Positions 7,659 to 13,940 of a stretch of 20,934 bases of DNA are shown in pieces. The stretch lies in IMG/VR virus record IMGVR_UViG_3300042507_006025, positions 1 to 20,934 of that record. One strand, written 5' to 3'. The first letter of the stretch is position 1. Every line of letters begins with the position of its first letter. The position numbers and the translations under genes are program-made. The stretch is from a virus. The notes beneath the pieces are model-generated. The model did not search any database and was not told where the DNA came from. It was given only the letters and a program-made list of their open reading frames with translations.

Positions 7659-7867
7659 TTTTTGTCTTTGGGATATTCAAGGAAAAAAGGCCAGAACATT
7701 CCACCTCCTAAACATGGAAAAAACATGAATAAGGCAAAGGCAATGAATTGTCCGTTCTTTACTCTTGGATATTTTGTCAGGAATTGTTTGATGGTATCTC
7801 TATACACAATAAGACCAGCTGGTAAGGCTACGAGTGTGTATGAAATAAGAAATAAATTTGTAAACAT
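7655..7867 (-). CDS. Small two-span membrane protein, holin candidate (70 aa)
   Basis: Two hydrophobic segments, residues ~3-22 (TNLFLISYTLVALPAGLIVY) and ~43-63 (AFALFMFFPCLGGGMFWPFF), are linked by a short basic loop (KQFLTKYPRVKNG). The C-terminus is short and charged. Size, two-span topology and ATGA overlap with the lysis enzyme gene suggest a holin, but small two-span proteins of other roles exist. It is the first gene after the candidate promoter at 7890-7920 and has a TAAACCA leader motif 11 bases before its ATG. Confidence 0.6.
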   Translation of the reverse strand: MFTNLFLISYTLVALPAGLIVYRDTIKQFLTKYPRVKNGQFIAFALFMFFPCLGGGMFWPFFLEYPKDKK

Positions 7868-7889
7868 AAGATGGTTGTTTGGTTTAGTG

Positions 7890-7920
7890 TAAAAATAGTA
7901 TTTTATTTGTTATCAGAAAA
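7890..7920 (-). promoter_or_regulatory. Candidate Bacteroidota-type promoter for lysis/packaging operon
   Basis: Minus-strand reading: TTTT (7920-7917), 19-base spacer, TATTTTTA (7897-7890). This partially matches TTTG-N19-TAnnTTTG, with last -7 base A rather than G and -33 lacking the final G. It lies about 25 bases before the first lysis gene. It is weaker than the early promoters. Confidence 0.35.
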
Positions 7921-7955
7921 AGTTCTTGAGGTCTTTCTTTTAACATAATGTAGTG

Positions 7956-7980
7956 CCCCACTTCCAAATAGGTTGTGGGG
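7956..7980 (+). terminator. Hairpin with T-run on the plus side in the gap before the lysis operon
   Basis: CCCCAC (7956-7961) pairs with GTGGGG (7975-7980); CC/GG inside (7965-7966 with 7971-7972) may extend the stem across a TT/TT internal loop, leaving an AAATA loop. On the plus strand it is followed at once by TTTTT, a rho-independent terminator pattern. It starts 7 bases after the stop of the minus-strand gene at 7988. In minus-strand RNA the hairpin has no U-tract, so it may be an antisense terminator or another kind of RNA element. Confidence 0.5.
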
Positions 7981-7987
7981 TTTTTCA

Positions 7988-8200
7988 TTACTTGTTTTCA
8001 AGAAGAAACTTTGTACTTCCATCATCTCTACCGGTAGCTTTGATAAAATCGACTTCTACTTTGGCAGAATTGACAATCACTTGTGCTACTGATGCTATTG
8101 TCTTGGCTCTGTCCAAATCCATTGGAGCATCAGGATCCTTTAGCATTTCAAGTGTTTCGAATAAATGATTACGCAAATCATCAATCTTGTTTCTCGGCAT
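7988..8200 (-). CDS. Conserved-looking small helical phage protein (70 aa)
   Basis: The sequence reads DDLRNHLFETLEMLKD, then MDLDRAKTIASVAQVIVNS and AKVEVDFIKATG. This pattern of two helices with DLRxHLFxTLExLKD and RAKxIAxVAQVIVNxAKVEVDFxKA is one I have often seen in small phage proteins of unknown function, usually near terminase or HNH genes. No catalytic or membrane feature is seen. It overlaps the HNH gene by 20 bases. It is the last gene of its operon before an intergenic hairpin. Confidence 0.75.
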   Translation of the reverse strand: MPRNKIDDLRNHLFETLEMLKDPDAPMDLDRAKTIASVAQVIVNSAKVEVDFIKATGRDDGSTKFLLENK

Positions 8201-8786
8201 TGTTAATTCGTTTTAAAATTTTTGTAATAATAATCTGTGCGGACTTAATGTCAGTAGGGTAATATTTTTGATTGGAAGACATATGGTCTTTTCTTGTGGA
8301 TAGATACAGATTGTCAATATCACAATTGGTTTTGTTCCCATCCTTAAATTTTACAATCATATTCTTTTCAATAGGGCCGTAGTGTTGCTCCCAGACATAT
8401 CTGTGTTTTAGCATCATAGCTCTTTTATTAGCAACTTTGATAAAAACATATCCATCTTTGGCACATATCCTTTCGTGACCGACTGGCTTTGCGTTATGTG
8501 GAAGTTGTCCAGGTTTAAACATGGTTTTCTTTGCTATCTCATATACATGCTTTGGCATCTTTACACCTTTGTTTAATGGAACATTACCTTTTTTAAATGC
8601 TCCTTTCATTCGACCTTCTTCTCGTTTTTTTATAACGATAGGATCTTTAACAATTTTGTTTCTGTGCATTATGCTTGTAATTGTGCTAAATTTCATATTG
8701 AACATTTCTGCCAATTCAGTATCTAAAAAGTAAGGCCCCATTTCAAGTATTTGTGCCATAATATGTCCAGGAATAGCTTTGCTCAT
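8181..8786 (-). CDS. HNH endonuclease with N-terminal helix-turn-helix-like region
   Basis: 201 residues. An N-terminal region (LDTELAEMFNMKFSTITSIMHR, about 21-42) looks like a helix-turn-helix. The middle is basic. The C-terminal part has DGYVFIKV (111-118) and KHRYVWEQHYGPI (127-139) followed by FKDGNKTNCDIDNLYL (147-162), the HNH_3-type pattern H-R-x-V-W-E ... D-G-N-x-x-N-x-x-x-x-N-L. Candidate residues are His128, Asn155/Asn159; the usual second His is replaced by Lys/Phe, as is common in phage members. It may be a homing-type or packaging nicking nuclease. The ATG is preceded by A8. Confidence 0.8.
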   Translation of the reverse strand: MSKAIPGHIMAQILEMGPYFLDTELAEMFNMKFSTITSIMHRNKIVKDPIVIKKREEGRMKGAFKKGNVPLNKGVKMPKHVYEIAKKTMFKPGQLPHNAKPVGHERICAKDGYVFIKVANKRAMMLKHRYVWEQHYGPIEKNMIVKFKDGNKTNCDIDNLYLSTRKDHMSSNQKYYPTDIKSAQIIITKILKRINNAEKQD

Positions 8787-8808
8787 TTTTTTTATAGAAG
8801 TCCGATTT

Positions 8809-9072
8809 TTAAATGTCTATTTTCCAGCAATCGAGATTATTGAAGTATGAACCATTCTTTGCCTTGTATCCTTTGATGTTGAAATGGCATGTAATTTTCA
8901 TTCCTTCCATAAGATTATTGGAATACTTCTCAAGGTTTTTGTTCATCAGTTTGAGTGTTACGAATTGAGGATAATCCCCCTCTGTTTGAATTGTGAATTC
9001 CTGTACTTTGAATGTCTCGAATTCTTGAACTGGATTGATTTCGGCTACTGTGCCTGTAATGTTGAAATTCAT
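8809..9072 (-). CDS. DUF3127-like OB-fold protein, putative ssDNA-binding
   Basis: 87 residues, the usual size. The pattern FNITGTVAEINPVQEF (residues 3-17), then VQEFTIQTEGDYPQFVTLKL and a C-terminal KITCHFNIKGYKAKNG and YFNNLDCWKI matches the DUF3127 family, in which a short OB fold ends with F-N-L-R-G-x-x-x-x-x-G-x-Y-F-N-x-L-x-x-W. These are suggested to bind single-stranded DNA; this fits a phage with ERF and YqaJ genes. A TAAACCA motif lies 7 bases before the ATG. The start is 143 bases inside the upstream HTH-like gene, an unusually long overlap. Confidence 0.8.
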   Translation of the reverse strand: MNFNITGTVAEINPVQEFETFKVQEFTIQTEGDYPQFVTLKLMNKNLEKYSNNLMEGMKITCHFNIKGYKAKNGSYFNNLDCWKIDI

Positions 9073-9358
9073 TGTTGATTGGTTTATTGATTTGATAAAT
9101 AATTTGAATAGTATCTGTAAGATTGAATAAGAAAGCAGGATCTATTTTGTAATGGTGGCAGAAGAGATACAGTTGTCGAATTGTGATGCTTCTTTTCTTA
9201 TCGATTATCTGTTTAATGATATGGGGATAGGTTTCCATCACTTCAGCTATTTCTATACGCTTAATCTTTTTACCATTAAGAGCATTAAGGTAAGATAATG
9301 CCAGGACAAATTTATCTGCTATTATATCAATGAGCTCCTGATCTTTAGTTTGTGACAT
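8930..9358 (-). CDS. HTH (XRE/Cro-like) regulator candidate with an overprinted C-terminal tail
   Basis: The start at 9358 (MSQTKDQEL) is preferred over an upstream in-frame ATG (9430) because the extra 24 residues only read through the preceding gene. The product has helices with KIKRIEIAEVMETYPHIIKQII (about 29-50) followed by SITIRQLYLFCHHYKIDPAFLF, resembling an XRE-type helix-turn-helix with the downstream 'L-x-x-[FI]-x-x-x-[FY]-x-I-x-P-x-x-L' helix pattern. The C-terminal ~48 codons coincide with the DUF3127 gene and read as Ser/Arg/Asn-rich low-complexity sequence, so the functional part is probably only the first ~90 residues. It may be a transcriptional regulator. Confidence 0.6.
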   Translation of the reverse strand: MSQTKDQELIDIIADKFVLALSYLNALNGKKIKRIEIAEVMETYPHIIKQIIDKKRSITIRQLYLFCHHYKIDPAFLFNLTDTIQIIYQINKPINNEFQHYRHSSRNQSSSRIRDIQSTGIHNSNRGGLSSIRNTQTDEQKP

Positions 9359-9626
9359 ATTTGTTGTATAATTTTTTGGCAAATATAATGGGTTCTTCTT
9401 GGAACTGGGATGGAGTGTTGATGTATTCATTTAGTTCCGGATAGAAATCTTCTTCTGTCAGTTCATCAATTTTAAGAACTATGGATATGGAAGATTCGAG
9501 AAGGTTGATAAGTTCATCTGTGAGCTCTGTGATGTCTACACCGAGAGCTTTTAGTTGTCTCATTTTTTGGTTGTATAGGCAAATCCTTTTCAGGACTGAC
9601 TCTATGTAAAAGATTTGATCGTTCAT
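9345..9626 (-). CDS. Hypothetical helical protein (93 aa)
   Basis: Mostly helical and acidic: IESVLKRICLYNQKMRQLKALG, then a Leu/Glu-rich segment (ELTDELINLLESSISIVLKI) and a Tyr-containing acidic C-terminus. No membrane segment or known motif is visible. It starts after the terminator at 9641-9673, so it must be transcribed by readthrough or an unseen promoter. AAACCA is directly upstream of its ATG with only one base between. It overlaps the HTH gene by 14 bases. I do not recognise it. Confidence 0.6.
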   Translation of the reverse strand: MNDQIFYIESVLKRICLYNQKMRQLKALGVDITELTDELINLLESSISIVLKIDELTEEDFYPELNEYINTPSQFQEEPIIFAKKLYNKYVTN

Positions 9627-9640
9627 TTGGTTTGAAGGTT

Positions 9641-9673
9641 AAAAAGGAGCCACCCATTGTGATAGATGGCCCC
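9641..9673 (-). terminator. Rho-independent terminator after the ParB-like gene
   Basis: Minus-strand RNA reads GGGGCCATC, a 10-base loop, GGTGGCTCC, then TTTTT: a 9-base-pair stem with two GU pairs followed by a U-run. It begins 8 bases after the ParB-like stop codon, the expected place for the end of the YqaJ/ParB transcription unit. Confidence 0.8.
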
Positions 9674-9680
9674 AGTGTTG

Positions 9681-10466
9681 TTAAATAAATAGGCTTATTT
9701 TGTTTTGGTTTTTGTAATTATATATCTTCTCGATAGCATCTCTCCAGTGGTGAGCTTTTACACACTTGTCTAACAATTCATAATTAAATTGAAGTTTATG
9801 AATAAACATATCTAAATCAAATAATGGATTTTGAAGTACAGTGATAAGAACTTGAACAAATTTTTGATTACCATATTTTGTATAGTATTTGCCAATTTTC
9901 CTAATTTTTTCTGCTAATTCATAAGCATAGTCAAAGTCATTACCGACAAAGGATCCATTTTCGATACAATTGCTGTTTTCATGTTTAGTTTTATTTGTAC
10001 CGGATTTGTTTATCATATAAAGACATGATCTCAATTCAAAATCTTTATTGACTTCCATAAATCTCTTTAGTTTGATGTATGGCTCCAATCCCATTTTAGC
10101 ATAACCCTCAATAAAATCTTTTGGCATCCAGTTCTTTTGATTCATGTTGAGTGTATGAACTTGTTCCAATCGATAGCTATCTGCTTTAATGTAATAAATG
10201 GGCACACCATCAAGTCCTTGAGCTGCCATGAGCCTATGTTGTCCATCTATGACTTCCATATTTTCATTAACAATGATTGGACACATTAGAACACCATGAT
10301 CAATCATGGATTGTCTTAATCTTTTGATGTGTAAAAGATTTGTTGGTCTGTTACCAGGTAACTGTTTAAAAATACTCAAATCGTAAGTTTTCAATACTTC
10401 GCCTACTTTTTGTGTGTTCGCTTGTCTGTTAGTGTTAGACATTGGCTGGAAAAAAGTTGTTGTCAT
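9681..10466 (-). CDS. ParB/Srx-like nuclease-domain protein
   Basis: 261 residues. The N-terminal ~95 residues carry the ParB-like fold: KRLRQSMIDHGVLMCPIIVN (48-67) then EVIDGQHRLMAAQGLDGVPI (71-90), with the diagnostic V-I-D-G-Q-H-R-L. The remainder is helical and lacks a second typical ParB helix-turn-helix that I can identify, so it is not a chromosome-partition ParB. Stand-alone proteins of this fold in phages can be DNA-binding, nuclease or regulatory proteins; the function is open. It is second in an operon behind the YqaJ nuclease and is followed by a terminator. Start may alternatively be at MSNTNRQ, residue 9. Confidence 0.8.
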   Translation of the reverse strand: MTTTFFQPMSNTNRQANTQKVGEVLKTYDLSIFKQLPGNRPTNLLHIKRLRQSMIDHGVLMCPIIVNENMEVIDGQHRLMAAQGLDGVPIYYIKADSYRLEQVHTLNMNQKNWMPKDFIEGYAKMGLEPYIKLKRFMEVNKDFELRSCLYMINKSGTNKTKHENSNCIENGSFVGNDFDYAYELAEKIRKIGKYYTKYGNQKFVQVLITVLQNPLFDLDMFIHKLQFNYELLDKCVKAHHWRDAIEKIYNYKNQNKISLFI

Positions 10467-10495
10467 AAAAAATATTTAAAAAAGGTTAAAAAATA

Positions 10496-11131
10496 CTACT
10501 CTATTTCGATTCCAAGCTTGTCAATCATCTCCATTTGGAGAGAAAGACAATATCTGTAAAATCTATCACATTTGAGAGAGAGCTCAATGATACTGTCTTC
10601 GTTTCTATTGACTGTCTGCTCGATATATTGTAATTCAAATGGGTATCGTGGATCGTAAGAAATAAATGTACAGGTAGTGGCACCAGTGATCCACATGTAT
10701 CCTTGTATCTGCCACCAATAATCTGCTATGTAATCATTGACCGGAGTGTCACAATTTAACCAGGAGAAGTCCTTAAGATTGTTGAAATGGTTGGTAGGGT
10801 TGGAAGGACATTTCACTTCAATGATGCTGTGAGCATTTACAATACCATCAGGAGTGCCTCTGACATATGGAACAGTAGGATGAACGATGGGAAGGATTGG
10901 TTTTGATACTTGAACGAGATTTGCCAGTTCAAATCTTTCAATGGCATGTGGTTCAAATTCGATTCCATGAGCCAAAGAGAAAGCTTTCACTTCTGGTTTG
11001 TAAACTCCAAAGGATTGCATCACTACTTCTGTGGCATATTCTTTAGCAATCAGACCAAAGTCCTCGTTTTTACCTTTGGTCATTATCTTCTTGTAGTTGG
11101 AAGGAGTGATAAACATTTGCTTTAATTCCAT
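10496..11131 (-). CDS. YqaJ/lambda-Exo-family recombination exonuclease
   Basis: 211 residues. Motifs in order are GIEFEPHAIERF (56-67, with conserved acidic residues), RGTPDGIV (91-98, metal-binding Asp95), IIEVKCPS (103-110, Glu105 and Lys107), and YWWQIQGYMWITGA (138-151), the PD-(D/E)xK set typical of YqaJ viral recombinases. Such nucleases resect dsDNA 5'-3' and hand 3' ssDNA to an annealase; here the candidate partner is the ERF protein encoded at 15239-15832 in another transcription unit. First gene after the promoter at 11182-11212. The leader includes AAACCA six bases before the ATG. Confidence 0.88.
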   Translation of the reverse strand: MELKQMFITPSNYKKIMTKGKNEDFGLIAKEYATEVVMQSFGVYKPEVKAFSLAHGIEFEPHAIERFELANLVQVSKPILPIVHPTVPYVRGTPDGIVNAHSIIEVKCPSNPTNHFNNLKDFSWLNCDTPVNDYIADYWWQIQGYMWITGATTCTFISYDPRYPFELQYIEQTVNRNEDSIIELSLKCDRFYRYCLSLQMEMIDKLGIEIE

Positions 11132-11181
11132 AATACTTGGTTTTTAATGGTTAAATGGTTTTTTGTGGTTGAATGGTAGAA

Positions 11182-11212
11182 CGAATATATACTATTTTGT
11201 ATTTATAACATA
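11182..11212 (-). promoter_or_regulatory. Bacteroidota-type promoter for the exonuclease operon
   Basis: Minus-strand reading: TATG (11212-11209), 19-base spacer starting TTATAAAT, then TATATTCG (11189-11182). The -7 box is one base from TAnnTTTG and the spacer has the same length and similar sequence as the promoter at 16172-16202. The predicted start of transcription is near 11177, 45 bases before the ATG. Confidence 0.6.
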
Positions 11213-11224
11213 GTTTTTTAAACA

Positions 11225-11722
11225 TTATTTTGCTTTATTATATATTTTTTTTCCAATTAGTGCCAATTTATAGGCATCTCGTTTGTCTTGTTCGTAGTTC
11301 AGACCTTTGTAGGTATGTTTTTTTTCAGGATTTACACTGTGTTTTTCATAGATCATTACGAGCTCTGTCTCGCTATGATTTAACTTTCTACCTTTGTCTT
11401 TGGGAGATATGCCAACTACATTGAAATTACTGTATTTTAGGTAGTCAACTACGAGTTGTGATATAGCCTGATTGGCACCGACATTTCGTGAGAGCTTTGC
11501 CACTACTAATTTGGAACCATTCATATTGAAAGTAAGGTTTTGAAGATTTGAATTTTCAACTACTATGATATGATGGTCATCAATAAAGTGTGTATTTGCG
11601 TTCACCCATTCCAAGAAATCAATAAATGTTTTCATTGTATAGAATGAAACAATATTATCCTGGATAACACAGATGGTGAATCCACTATCTCTGAATGCTG
11701 GATCAATTCCAATTAGTATCAT
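11225..11722 (-). CDS. RuvC-like Holliday junction resolvase
   Basis: Start at 11722 (MILIGIDPAF) is chosen because it directly begins the RNase-H-fold first strand; the longer ATG at 11788 would overlap the upstream gene by 86 bases and add an unrelated N-terminus. In 165 residues the acidic motifs are IGIDPAFRDSG (4-14, Asp7), IIVVENSN (52-59, Glu56), and DKRDAYKLA (146-154, Asp146/Asp149), matching RuvC/phage resolvases. It would cut branched DNA before packaging or after recombination. It overlaps the glucosaminidase gene by 20 bases and ends the operon. Confidence 0.85.
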   Translation of the reverse strand: MILIGIDPAFRDSGFTICVIQDNIVSFYTMKTFIDFLEWVNANTHFIDDHHIIVVENSNLQNLTFNMNGSKLVVAKLSRNVGANQAISQLVVDYLKYSNFNVVGISPKDKGRKLNHSETELVMIYEKHSVNPEKKHTYKGLNYEQDKRDAYKLALIGKKIYNKAK

Positions 11723-12200
11723 ATTGATGTAGTTTTTTTCTGTGAATAAGGGAGTTGATATAAGACCAGTAGTTTGCTTTTCCACCATATCCTTTCAGTT
11801 GGTTACAAGTTGTAACCGATTGATACCGGAGCTGTGGATAGTGATGTGAAAGGAATAGAGCATGATCAATGAATGAGTGCCAGGTATTGATATAACTTCT
11901 CCATTTAACTTGTCTTCTGTCTATGAAGAAAGTGTTGGTATAGGATATGGCATTGGGAAAGTATTTTATTCCAAAGTGATTATTGGAATGTTTGGCTATG
12001 TATGATTTTCCTCCTCCTGTTTCTACAAGTGACTGGGCCAATTGAAGTGATGTTGGAATACCGGTAAGTATTTCAAGTATTTTGGCTTTGAAAAGATGTT
12101 TTTGAATATACTCTTCTTGAGATTCAGGTTCACCAATGAGAAGGGATAATATGAGCAGGTATGTAAGCATTAGTATGTGGATCCTGTGATATAATACCAT
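11703..12200 (-). CDS. GH73-like N-acetylglucosaminidase with signal peptide
   Basis: 165 residues. An N-terminal hydrophobic stretch (LMLTYLLILSLLIG, 10-23) suggests a signal peptide; a shorter start at Met11 is possible. The enzymatic part shows IPTSLQLAQSLVETGGGKS (48-66), NNHFGIK (73-79), SFIDHALFL and KGYGGKANYW, matching the LAQ-x-x-x-E-[ST]-G-x-G and NxFGIK motifs of GH73 glucosaminidases with candidate catalytic Glu60. It cleaves the glycan strands of peptidoglycan. Oddly it sits between replication and resolvase genes, away from the lysis cassette at 6312-7867, so a second lysis or an entry-related enzyme is possible. Confidence 0.82.
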   Translation of the reverse strand: MVLYHRIHILMLTYLLILSLLIGEPESQEEYIQKHLFKAKILEILTGIPTSLQLAQSLVETGGGKSYIAKHSNNHFGIKYFPNAISYTNTFFIDRRQVKWRSYINTWHSFIDHALFLSHHYPQLRYQSVTTCNQLKGYGGKANYWSYINSLIHRKKLHQYDTNWN

Positions 12201-13006
12201 ACGAATAATTTCGCATAGAGTGACTCTGTCTTTTGTTTATGGTCAGGAGATTCAATACCGGAAAGAATATTCTTTGTTTGTTTACGGGCAGATTCTGCCG
12301 CATAGGCATTGAAAGAATTTCTACCGGAAGATATGTTTCGTAGAGCATCCTTTTTGGCTTTCTCATACATTTGCTTTTTGATGTCTCTGGGGAAGTCGAC
12401 CTTTCCAAAATATTTAAGGATCTTTCCGAAGTACATTGGTATCTCCTGGTATTCGGAGTAAACGGCTTCACCTGATTCTTGTAATTTTTGTTTGGCATCA
12501 TTCATTGTTGCCATTGCGTGAATACGAGCTCTGTGGTTTAGTTCATCAATTTCCTGCCATGTTTTTGTCCTGGTGTTATCTACTTTGGAAAGTTTCTCCA
12601 TGAGTAGTTTGTTTCTGTACCTGGAATAGTTGTTTAGGACATCAGCTACCAGTGTGATTGACATTCTTTTGTATTTGGATAGTTCGAATTCAAACTTTTT
12701 CATGGCAGCACATTCGAAGGCTAATGGTATTTCATTTGGTCCTAATGTCATAAAGTTTTTTTCGATGAAGTAGAAACAATCTTTTATAATTTGTCTGTCA
12801 GTATCAGGTTCATATCCAAGATAGTTTTGACATACAGAGATTAGGCTACCCATGATGAAGTCCATGTTCACTTCTCTGTCAGTATCTTTGATTTGATTGG
12901 TTGAACCGATATACATTTCTTCAAAAGTATTTCTTCTGGTTACGCTGTTCGTCATCTCTAATTTGCTGTTTGAGTTGTTCAATTGTAGATCTTGTTCGTT
13001 GTTCAT
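12170..13006 (-). CDS. Helicase-loader-like/replication accessory protein (hypothetical)
   Basis: A long frame from 13102 overlaps the initiator gene; I place the start at 13006 (MNNEQ), where TAAACAA precedes the ATG by 7 bases. The alternative at 12955 (MTNSV) overlaps less. The unique region is helical: CFYFIEKNFMTLGPNEIPLAFECAA, then KYKRMSITLVADVLNNYSRYRNK, then a coiled region and a basic C-terminus. This resembles the second gene that often follows replication initiators in Bacteroidota prophages; a loader role analogous to lambda P is inferred from position. No Walker motifs are present. Its end overlaps the glucosaminidase gene by 31 bases. Confidence 0.6.
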   Translation of the reverse strand: MNNEQDLQLNNSNSKLEMTNSVTRRNTFEEMYIGSTNQIKDTDREVNMDFIMGSLISVCQNYLGYEPDTDRQIIKDCFYFIEKNFMTLGPNEIPLAFECAAMKKFEFELSKYKRMSITLVADVLNNYSRYRNKLLMEKLSKVDNTRTKTWQEIDELNHRARIHAMATMNDAKQKLQESGEAVYSEYQEIPMYFGKILKYFGKVDFPRDIKKQMYEKAKKDALRNISSGRNSFNAYAAESARKQTKNILSGIESPDHKQKTESLYAKLFVWYYITGSTY

Positions 13007-13880
13007 AAGATAGTTGTTTAAAGTTATTTGAATATTGATTTTGAGCTGTTGTAGTTTGTTGAAGGTATTTGTTGAAATTGGAATTTCTGAATAGTGTTTC
13101 AATCACATAGTGTTCTTTCATTTTTGGATCTGAAAGCATTTGGGATTTAAAAGTTAGCATATTTTTTACTTCTTCCATAGAAACATCTGGATTATCTTTC
13201 AATGCCAGGGATATGGATTTGTATGGTTGGTATTTGACAAACTTGTCATATGCTGTTGGTATTCTTGGTTTGGTATTGGTTATGGAATAATAAAAATCCA
13301 TTATTTCAACAAACTGAAAATAGAAGGGCAAATCTGTGATTTGTTTTTCCTTTCTCTCTTTATTATTATTATTTAAATTATCATTTATTATATTATCTAT
13401 CTTAATATTATTATTATTTATATTATAGTTCGGATATACATCCGTAGGGGTTCGGATTTCTATCCGTAGGGGGTTCGGGTTTTCATCCGTAGGGGGTTCG
13501 GATGTGTGTCCGTAGGGGTATGGGTTTTTATCCGTAGGTTCGGATGAGAATCCGTAGGTTAAAATTGAAAATATTTCACTTATTGAATAGTAAGAAGCTC
13601 CCATCTTTTGATTGTCCTGGTGTGGATTAATTATACCCATTTCAGACATTCTTTTTAATCTTCGATACACAGTATCCTTTTTCATTTTCAACAATGGCAA
13701 GTTATCAATGATAAGTTTATATGAGATCCAAAAATAATCTTCATTATCGAATGTAACTTTTTTCACATCCTTTGACTTTATCCATTGGGATATGAAAGAC
13801 AATATGTGAGCATCATAGATATCTATGTCCATTCCACTTTCAATTATTGCCTTTTGATTAATAAATAAATTGTATCTCAT
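12921..13880 (-). CDS. Replication initiator (lambda O-like/winged-helix) protein
   Basis: 319 residues. The N-terminal part (about 1-115) has helices YDAHILSFISQWI and a winged-helix-like pattern in NLPLLKMKKDTVYRRLKRMSEMGIINP (59-85), as in phage replication initiators of the O/DnaD type. Residues ~118-155 are Pro/Thr/Asn-rich and encoded by six DNA iterons. An Asn/Ile-rich stretch (~156-177) is encoded by a highly AT-rich tract. The C-terminal ~140 residues are helical (MEEVKNMLTFKSQM). Overall plan and embedded origin resemble lambda O. The gene starts only 5 bases after the terminator at 13885-13940, so its expression needs readthrough or an alternative structure. Confidence 0.75.
   Translation of the reverse strand: MRYNLFINQKAIIESGMDIDIYDAHILSFISQWIKSKDVKKVTFDNEDYFWISYKLIIDNLPLLKMKKDTVYRRLKRMSEMGIINPHQDNQKMGASYYSISEIFSILTYGFSSEPTDKNPYPYGHTSEPPTDENPNPLRIEIRTPTDVYPNYNINNNNIKIDNIINDNLNNNNKERKEKQITDLPFYFQFVEIMDFYYSITNTKPRIPTAYDKFVKYQPYKSISLALKDNPDVSMEEVKNMLTFKSQMLSDPKMKEHYVIETLFRNSNFNKYLQQTTTAQNQYSNNFKQLSYEQRTRSTIEQLKQQIRDDEQRNQKKYF
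13359..13427. other. AT-rich DNA-unwinding-element candidate next to iterons
   Basis: 69 bases with only three C and no G on the plus strand (66 A/T), directly beside the iterons and inside the initiator gene, where it encodes Asn/Ile/Asp/Lys codons (IDNIINDNLNNNN). Placement next to initiator-binding repeats matches the unwinding region of lambdoid origins. Confidence 0.6.
13429..13558 (-). repeat. Six iterons inside the initiator gene, candidate replication origin
   Basis: Six copies of CTACGGA-N5-AYCCGAA (19 bases, minus strand) separated by 1-4 C bases give a 20-23-base period, about two helical turns. Minus-strand starts of the core are 13557, 13537, 13515, 13492, 13469 and 13447. CTACGGA is invariant; the right half is ATCCGAA or ACCCGAA in five, ACCCATA in one. 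Each unit has inverted CGGA/TCCG halves. The core is read in all three codon frames (Tyr-Gly, Thr-Asp, Leu-Arg), so the conservation is at DNA level. Location with the AT-rich tract in an O-like gene predicts the phage origin. Confidence 0.78.
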
Positions 13881-13884
13881 AAAA

Positions 13885-13940
13885 TTAAAAAAGCCTCCAA
13901 AAGTGCGTGTAGTAGAGAATACACAACACCTCGAAGGCTT
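13885..13940 (-). terminator. Long terminator hairpin just before the initiator gene
   Basis: Minus-strand RNA: AAGCCUUC (13940-13933) pairs with GGAGGCUU (13898-13891); GUGUUGUGUA (13929-13920) pairs with UACACGCAC (13911-13903) with one bulged U; GAG can pair with U residues between. The loop is UUCUCUAC (13919-13912). A U-rich tail follows (UUUUUU AAUUUU), and the initiator ATG is five bases further. The wobble pairs are GU only in minus-strand RNA, supporting that direction. Confidence 0.75.

Noticed and set aside
9380-9387. TATATTTG (minus strand) before the HTH-like gene as promoter
   Set aside because: No TTTG-like -33 box at 19 bases and it lies inside the coding sequence of the preceding gene, so it is only a sequence coincidence unless mapped.
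10467-10495. AT-rich gap between YqaJ and ParB-like genes as promoter or terminator
   Set aside because: Only 29 bases, no hairpin and no -33/-7 pair; treated as a simple operon spacer.
12130-12501. 123-aa minus-strand ORF overlapping the loader-like gene
   Set aside because: Completely within the loader-like gene in another frame, basic low-complexity composition (KSKCMRKPKRM), no signal for a start.
13006-13102. Extended N-terminus of the loader-like protein beginning at 13102
   Set aside because: It would overlap the initiator by 182 bases and adds sequence that is only the shadow of the initiator C-terminus.
13429-13558. CRISPR-like array of short repeats
   Set aside because: Units are only 20-23 bases with 1-4-base separators and no unique spacers of 25-40 bases; they lie inside an initiator reading frame. 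Iterons fit better.
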